Source: Priapulus caudatus (lineage: Eukaryota > Priapulida > Priapulimorpha > Priapulimorphida > Priapulidae). Taken from it: DNA of 64,000 nt. Below, in pieces: positions 57,301-64,000 of this stretch. The notes beneath the pieces were generated by a model, which was given only the letters and a program-made list of their open reading frames with translations, was not told the origin of the DNA and did no database searches. The position numbers were made by a program, and so were the translations under genes. Within the stretch, counting starts at the first letter, position 1. Each line of letters begins with the position of its first letter. The stretch spans positions 7,572-71,571 of the forward strand of contig NW_014577292.1 in NCBI RefSeq assembly GCF_000485595.1, in the 5' to 3' direction.

Positions 57301-57690
57301 AGTGAAAAGGTGTTCTGGGAAAAAAAAAAATTAAAAATTGTTGCGCTTATAAATTATTTAAAGGTCTCATGAATTTAATGAAAGGCTTATGGAAATGCAA
57401 AAAGACACAAGATTCAGCACGTACTGCATTCAGTCCAAGTAATTAGTGGTTCTATAAATGTAAATTGTTTACTCACACTGCAGTACGCACTAGAACCTAT
57501 GGATAATCACGAAATAAAGATGTATATATATATACATGTGGGCTATAGTATTTGCGCCACTACAACTACTAGAAGGGGCAGCTATCTGTTTAGACATGAT
57601 TGCGTACCTGAGCTACACAGTACACACAGCTCTAGAACAGAAGTTACAGAACTATATAGGCAATATAGCCCTTCGCTCTGCCACAGGCAT
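54400..57690. other. No gene seen
   Basis: Ordinary spacer. A GC-richer block at 56340-56700 with a 117-codon frame shows no domain and no repeat ends, so it is left unassigned. Confidence 0.35.
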
Positions 57691-57705
57691 AGCTCTAGTA
57701 CTATA

Positions 57706-58132
57706 GCTCAAGGGGTCGTTGTTGTCGTATAGGGACTATATAATGCTAGTCTAGGGAGTCGCCTACGCCTACTCCCTAACCCTAACCCAGGGTTCTCCAA
57801 GCTTTTTCATTATAGCATGGCGGGTGCTGCCTTTACGGTCCTAGTTGCAAATCGTCGAAGGCGGTTTGCGTGCTAGGGGGGTCCGGGGGCTATGATATTT
57901 ATAGTGGCGGGTGCATTTTAGGATGGCGGGGCTCGACGATAGCCTGGCGGGCCGCCAGGCTATAAGTGCTCTTGGAGAACCCTTAAACCCTAACGAAAGG
58001 GTCGTTGTCGTATAGGGACTATATAATGCTAGTCTAGGGAGTCGCCTACGCCTACTCCCTAACCCTAACCATATCAGATAGTTACCTCGGGTACATATAT
58101 GTAGTACCCTATACGACAACGACCCTTCGTGC
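57706..58132. mobile_element. CCCTAA-loop foldback element with internal duplication and nested MITE
   Basis: Outer ends GGGTCGTTG(TTG)TCGTATAGGG and CCCTATACGACAACGACCC. The left half, including GGGAGTCGCCTACGCCTACT and CCCTAACCC, appears twice (about 57711-57788 and 58008-58070), with a MITE of about 195 bp between. Flanks AGTACTATA (57697-57705) and AGTACTAGA (58133-58141) match at 8 of 9 bases. Confidence 0.75.
57789..57983. mobile_element. Nested MITE with AGGGTTCTCCAAG ends
   Basis: Ends (C)AGGGTTCTCCAAG and CTTGGAGAACCCT are inverted. The interior has GGGGGGTCCGGGGGC and a GCCTGGCGGGCCGCCAGGC palindrome. The ends are hAT-like. It inserted in CCCTAA repeats, which makes its target duplication unreadable. 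Confidence 0.6.
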
Positions 58133-58242
58133 AGTACTAGAGCTTCCACAGGTAGCTCCAAGAAACGGTCTTGCTAGGGTTAGAAGACCATAGGTAATAT
58201 AGGGTAATATAGACAATCGGTCGCACAGCCTGGTCGAGCTAC

Positions 58243-58656
58243 CACAGGCATTTGGAACGTCTCAATAAAAAAAAAAAGGTAAATAAACACAAAATGTATT
58301 TACTACCAGTCTTAATGTTTCTCTACTCTATTTCGCCTATAATCACCTGTAAATGCCGGTCAAATGCTCATCTGCAACACACAAGTACACTGCACGCCCG
58401 CCCTGTGCACAAACAACATGAATAAGAGAGATTATATTGATCATCTCAAGATTGATGATCTCTCTTATTCATGTTGTTTGTGCACAGGGCGGGTGTGCGG
58501 TGTACTTGTGTGTTGCAGATGAGCATTTGACCGGCATTTACAGGTGATTATAGGCGAAATAGAGTAGAGAAACATTAAGACTTTGGTACCGTAGTAAATA
58601 CATTTCGTGTTTATTTACCTTTATTTTATTTTATTGAGACGTTCCAAGTGCCTGTG
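58243..58656. mobile_element. Foldback element with 200-bp arms, CACAGGCA ends
   Basis: Nearly perfect inverted arms from CACAGGCATTTGGAACGTCT inward through TTTCTCTACTCTATTTCGCC and GATGAGCATTTGACCGGC to a centre near 58447. There is no coding capacity. The flanks share only GCTAC, so the duplication is uncertain. Confidence 0.85.
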
Positions 58657-58817
58657 GTTGCTACATTATTGTTATGGTACGTGAAACACACGGCGTAATA
58701 TATACTATGGAAAATGCACAGTCCGGGTTGTTTTCTATCACCCTTTGATGGCTGTTTTGTTTGGAGAACTGAAAATATTTCCAGGGCCCAATCCTAGTTT
58801 AGCACCCCGGATTAGTT

Positions 58818-58911
58818 CACAGGCACTTGGAACGTCTCAATAAAAAAAAAAGGTAAATAAACACGAAATGTATTTACTACCAAAGTTATTGAGACGTTCC
58901 AAGTGCATGTG
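58818..58911. mobile_element. 94-bp short derivative of the CACAGGCA foldback family
   Basis: Keeps only the outermost arm of about 50 bp on each side (CACAGGCACTTGGAACGTCT and complement). Exact 8-bp duplication GATTAGTT at 58810-58817 and 58912-58919. Confidence 0.85.
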
Positions 58912-59353
58912 GATTAGTTTAGCACATTTGCGAAAATGAAGGTCGGGGTTCCAAACTAGGATTGTGCATATTGCCAGGTAAGTTCAAAGGCAAAATATTA
59001 CAACCATTGCTCACGTACGTGGCTTCTTCGTCAATGACACAACACAACGTTTTCTCTCGCCGAAGGCCTCACAATAGCATTAAACATATAGGTACATATA
59101 TATAACGTATATTAAACATAACCTATCAGTATGCGGGCAAAAATATCTCACACCTTGTTGCTAGTGGTAATACTAATAAGTAATAGTATTGATACTTAAC
59201 CCGACCAGGCTGTGTGACTAACGTCAATACACCGCAATACACGTCAATACTAGGGGTATTCTAACCCTAGCAATACCGTTTCTTGGAGCTAATTGATACT
59301 TAGCTCTAGCCTCTAGAACTATACTAGCTTTGATTACATTGACGCAAACTTAC

Positions 59354-59432
59354 TGACAATATCCTGCAAGCAGATCATGGACATTCGGTTGCTCGAATCT
59401 GGCTCTGGGTTATTTCCGTTCAACCACAACAT
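59354..59432 (-). CDS. Candidate first coding exon of the CBFA2T gene
   Basis: A minus-strand ATG frame, MLWLNGNNPEPDSSNR then MSMICLQDIV, ends at a strong donor (CA|GTAAGT) in phase 1. The first certain CBFA2T exon (acceptor at 37352) needs exactly phase 1 and would join in frame as DIV|NYRENNMPDSP. Vertebrate family members also splice alternative first exons just before the MPDSP segment. The distance would be a 22-kb intron filled with transposons. This is inference from phase and position only, because the residues themselves are not conserved. Confidence 0.3.
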
Positions 59433-60300
59433 GCACGGCAGCGATTCTCCGTCTTGGAAGAGCTAGGTCTCGCTCCCGCGTTCTTCCCTTCTCGAGTCAC
59501 GTTTCAGTTGCACCGGCTAAGATAAACTGGCTGAAGCCTACGGTTCAGTTCGCACAATTATAACAGTCAACGGCGATAGATGATTCCCTATAGTCGAAAC
59601 GCTTGCTAGCGCGTAAACTAGTCAGTGTAAGTTCGTAGCTGCCATGCATGCTCTCACTATGCGACGTACAAGAACGTACGACGGTGGAAGACCGCAGTAT
59701 ACTGCCTGCTCGCACGTGTTGCCTGCATTCTTCACTGAACAGGGACAGCTGCACATATGGCGCGGTGTACTGAGCGGGTCGTGCCACTTTTGCAAGGGGT
59801 GAGTCGCTGGTCAGCACGCGCAGCTCGCGTCTTATCCGGCTGTCACATGCTACCGTACGCACGTGGCTATTGTTGTCTTCCCGCCACACAAATCGTTCAA
59901 GGTCATTTGAGGGCCTGGTATGGGGCAGGTGTGTTAACGTCAGGTGCACAGGCCAGGTGTGCAGACTAGAGAGGAAGCTTGTAAATCTTGAAATTGGTAT
60001 CCTTCGTCATGAGTAGTATATATTGGCGGTCGATGGCTAAATATAGTATTACGTGAACAGCTACGGAGTGTTATGAAAAAATATAAGTTGTTCAAAACTA
60101 AGGCGATGTATATAGCTTATAATAACTTACAAATGATATCATGAAAATTTATGATATCCCGGGCGTGAAAAGATCTCACTGAAAGCACCCACCCCGCTCA
60201 GAAGTACAACAACGGCGAGATATTGATCACTGGTAAACGCGAGTTGAACACAGACTGGCAATACATGTGCGTATAATTAGAACCCGCAAATGCAGATATA
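59433..60300. other. No gene seen; possible promoter region
   Basis: GC-richer at 59450-59960 than the surroundings, which would fit a promoter if the neighbouring exon is real. No core motif identified. Confidence 0.25.
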
Positions 60301-60311
60301 CATAATAATAT

Positions 60312-60380
60312 CAGGAGTGTATCATAATAATATTCTATTTACATTCTATTCTATTCAGATTCTATTATTATACACTCCTG
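60312..60380. mobile_element. CAGGAGT palindromic mini-element, 69 bp
   Basis: CAGGAGTGTATCATAATAAT and ATTATTATACACTCCTG arms around a TTCTATT-rich centre. Exact 7-bp duplication ATAATAT at 60305-60311 and 60381-60387. Confidence 0.8.
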
Positions 60381-60860
60381 ATAATATAGGTATGTGCGGT
60401 AGCCTATGTCAAGTTCCTATCGCATATACTTTAATGAGCGCAAACACACATACGTACGCACGCACACAATTTTACCTAAATATTTTCGACCAGTTTAATT
60501 ACTAGATTTATACACAGTAGTTGTATTTACAGATGTACGTGCACACTGTAGGAGACAGACCTCATTCTGCTGAGTGCTAGGAAAGGTATAGTGTGAACCA
60601 GCGATACTATAATACATTCTCGTGTATGCCGATGGTGCTGTCCATAAATGGTTGCATATAATAGCCTCGAACAAGCGACCTGAGGCTACATCAGATCTTA
60701 CGATAGATATCGTAACATGACTCAATAGGCACTGCACCTGGATAGCCAGGATAGGTGTAGCGCTTGTATGCTGACAGTTTTCTCTGTTCCCTGTTACCTA
60801 CACATTGCAGAGCAGTATCATCACAGACGGAGCTCATTCATGAATGCGGCGATTATAGTA

Positions 60861-60956
60861 ACGCGCGCGCGCGCGCACACACACACGCACGCACGCACAC
60901 ACACGCACGCACACACACACACACACGCACGCACGGACGCACGCACACACACACGC
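60861..60956. repeat. (GC)n then (AC)n/(ACGC)n microsatellite
   Basis: Alternating purine-pyrimidine run of about 95 bp. The overlapping frames are artefacts. Confidence 0.9.
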
Positions 60957-60969
60957 CGTATTTAATTTG

Positions 60970-62222
60970 CTACGTAAAAACGTTTTTACCCGATGTCAAA
61001 AACGCTCGTGTATATATATATATACGTTGTACACACGCATATATGTGCGAATCTCACAATGCCAATGCGCCCGGGGCAAGGGGATCATTTCTCATTCAGT
61101 TTTCCCGAGCGTTTACTCAGATGCTGCCGAGATATTAGCACGAGACGGAAACAATCTCCACCTGCATTTCATGAAAGTGAAACATTTATTGTTCGCTGTG
61201 TTCACGCGCAGGCAAAGCCGGTCTAAGGACCAACTACCGATTCAACATAGAATTAAAATGGGCGCTTGGTCTATTCAGTTGGCTTGATCACGTGACTGGG
61301 ACTGGCTTCTAACGTATTAGATGACATTTGAGAATATTCCTCATTGCAAGGTATAGATAACACCGGCAAAGTAGCTATTATAATTGTTTTGTTGTTTGCA
61401 GTTAGATTGTTTTTCTCTCGATTTGACTCACGATGTTCAAGATCCCGGGAGGTTTGCTTTGCTATCTAAGAAAAACTCTAACAAAATACATGGATGGCGG
61501 TTTGCACTGGCAGGTGTTACGGTTTCTCGTCTTCTAACCGAATCCTTTCTTAGAAAATATGTAATGTGACGCCAAAACGCGAAAAGGAAACATATGGCTG
61601 TTCGTAATGCTACACAATTCAGCCCACTCTCATAGGAGGACGAATCTACACAAATAGTAACTGATCTATAATAATCGAGCGCTGACAAAACGCGTTATGC
61701 CGAAATACCATATGATTTAGCAGTCTCGGCGCGGTTATTAGATATATTGAAGATATATGCAAAACAGATGGGTGCACATGCAGTGGCAATGTGTGCGCCA
61801 TACCGTTCGCAGTAGGAAGCATATGCAGATAAACGATAGCGATAGAGCCATATACAGAGCAGGGAATACGCCACCACCTCGTACATTGCCGCCACGATCT
61901 CAATGTTGTCACCATATGTATAAGTAATAGTAACCACAATTTCAGGTGATAATTCCAGGTTTAAGATTATTTACTCCGGATTGTACTTGGCTTATAATCA
62001 TGGAAACAGCTAGCATTTTTATATCTAAAATGCGGAAAAACATCTGAGAAACAAAAGTTTCTGTTCGTGCATTACACATTTAATTCACGTTGGATCAAAA
62101 GGGTGAATCTAAAAGGCGTTATGAAAAGTTCTTAGCTCAACGTCAATGCTAGATTCATATGACAATCAGTAGCATTACAGATACATGTAATTGTCATAAA
62201 AAGCGCTGTATCACAGTGTAGG
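60970..62222. other. No gene seen
   Basis: Frames of up to 106 codons overlap on both strands without domains. Short (TA)n at 61012-61024. Confidence 0.35.
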
Positions 62223-62230
62223 CCTATACT

Positions 62231-62691
62231 CAGGGCCCGATTTAAGAGTGGGCAGAGTGGGCAGCTGCCCACGGGCCTCCACAAACCAGGGGCCTCCACA
62301 TTATTTAATAAAAAAAAAATTGTGAAGGAAAAATATAGGCTGACCTGAATGACATGCACGCAACCCGTATCAATCAAAACCAAACCGTTATTGCGCGCAT
62401 TTTACATCTTACATACGTATGACATAGCGGCATAACCCATATTGTATTTGTTTGTGAATGGTATACCCGTAGTCAACTACAGGGGGAAACGTACCAACGG
62501 TTCAACGTAGTTAATATTCTCTCTCTTATTGCAGTTAACTTTGTTATTTTGCAAGATAGCACTATACACATGATATGTATCTATGTCTTAATTGTTACCT
62601 TTTAGTTTTTAGTATTTTTTTCTAAGGTAGTGGGGGCGCCTCCATAAATGATGGCTGCCTATGGGCCTCCACATGTCTAAATTGGGCCCTG
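62231..62691. mobile_element. hAT-like MITE, CAGGGCCC ends
   Basis: Ends CAGGGCCCGATTTAAGAG and CTAAATTGGGCCCTG are inverted, with GGGCCTCCAC motifs just inside both. Flanks CCTATACT and CCTATATA match at 6 of 8 bases. The terminal CAGGG and 8-bp spacing are typical of hAT elements. The interior has no transposase. Confidence 0.75.
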
Positions 62692-62699
62692 CCTATATA

Positions 62700-64000
62700 C
62701 TCACTCAAAAGATAATTTTTAGTTTTTTTCTTGTTACTGTCTATAGTGTTAGTCAGTTTGTGTATGTGAGATATTTGTGAATGCAATTTAAAATTTGCAG
62801 GTATCCGAATGTTAATGGGAATAAAGATAATATATTCTGATCATGTTAAAACATACAATTCTAATCAGATAGGCCTACACCTATATAGCAGAAAGAAGTT
62901 TAAGATCGAATCATTTACGATGGGCAAGTAATTTTGGTCAAGATGGATGCCAAAAAACGGAGCAATCCAACCGGAAATTCGAAGCAATCAGCGCAGAAGC
63001 TTTCTACGTTAAATTAATTTATGAAATGATTCCATCAAATATATTAGTGCTGACATTAAGGCAATGTGTATTAAACATGTCAATGTAGTTTAAACACAAT
63101 GCAGAGTTCATGGCATCATTAAACCACAATGTGGTATTCATACATTCATGGAATTTCCACCCAATCACCCACTAAACATTCATTGCAGTGATGAATCGAT
63201 CGACACCATCTCAGGCTGATTCTCAGCTATATTAAAAACTGTAAACACGTGTAACTATAAGCTTGGCTATAAGCATATAATAAGACATATTTGTGGGTTG
63301 GCTCGTAAATACTTTTTCAAAACGCATGCACGTCACACAGAAATGATTCTCATTTCTAATATATATACGTGCATGTGCAAAACATGCACAAATTTCTTGT
63401 TCTTTCATTCGTCGTCTCGAAACAAACACGGTCATATATCTACAGTTCCCTCAAAACCTCACTTTAATTAATAACAATTAAATATGTATCGCGGGAAAAA
63501 ACAAAATGCATCATTCATCGGGCTTTCAATGCGAATTATTTGTATTGCGTTGCTTCAGAAACTCGTTAGGCTACTATTAAATTTAAGCTAAAAAGCTGCA
63601 TAGTAGTTTTTTAATGCAGTGTAAGCCGTTGGAAGATCCTGCTGCAGAAATCACATTAATGAATTAAAACAATTTAGCAAAATATTATTCTAGTTTTCAG
63701 ACGTTTGCCTTCTTAATTTGCAGTGAGGAAACCCTATATGCGTCGAATTTGCAAACTTAATTATATAATTAATTTACCGATTCAGGAAGCTGACATATTG
63801 TCACCACGCAAATTTCACTCATAGCCACGCGAAATAGTTTGCGTGAGAAGCTCACAAGCACAAACCGTGTATGTGTGGCGAGCAATATAGGACATCGCTA
63901 AAGATAACAATTACGTGAAAAATGACCCGTGGGCCATTTTGAGCAGTAAATGAGTAGTTAGCCACGTGCATCAATGGTAGAGGCGTCTGCAAGAACACTG
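62700..64000. other. No gene seen
   Basis: AT-rich spacer to the window end without a supported gene, RNA or bounded repeat. Confidence 0.4.

Noticed and set aside
61437-61939. Minus-strand frames of 80-97 codons
   Set aside because: Mutually overlapping in different frames with no family resemblance.

Overview
The window is animal nuclear DNA: spliced genes with short introns, AT-rich spacers and very dense non-autonomous transposons. The gene content (a GPI-anchor transferase, the NADPH-oxidase subunit p22phox, malonyl-CoA synthetase ACSF3 and an ETO/MTG corepressor) makes it a metazoan. Compact introns and the repeat style suggest an early-branching animal such as a sponge. That placement is an inference, because no rRNA or mitochondrial marker is present.

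Layout: 750-4952 (minus) holds the N-terminal 559 codons of PIGN, and the rest lies beyond the left edge or is missing. 5650-8115 is a palindromic transposon fragment. 9200-11130 is a nest of foldback elements, one of them interrupted by a LINE fragment. 11581-13768 (plus) is a complete six-exon CYBA (p22phox). 14015-14686 is a foldback element with a CpG-rich core. 16549-18096 holds two mobile elements, one inside another. 18386-23114 (plus) is a complete seven-exon ACSF3. 29994-37352 (minus) is a CBFA2T/ETO/MTG corepressor, with a possible first exon at 59354-59432. 38-64 kb has no other gene I can support and is mostly transposons and simple repeats. It includes a 10-N gap with a near-duplicate on each side.

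The four genes do not form a pathway. Three of them (CYBA, ACSF3, CBFA2T) are linked within 26 kb here, and their human counterparts CYBA, ACSF3 and CBFA2T3 all lie in 16q24.3, so this looks like an ancient syntenic block.

The most unusual content is mobile. One group is foldback elements with TTAGGG telomere-type repeats in the loop, six of the seven listed having exact or one-mismatch 9-bp target duplications that I could read by eye. The other is a family of 30-69 bp palindromes, mostly with CAGGAGT ends and exact 7-bp duplications (8 bp in two), with one or two larger relatives of about 1 kb. Two of these insertions have an internal empty-site control, because a related element elsewhere in the window lacks them. 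All exon boundaries were derived by hand from splice sites and reading phase; no searches were run.
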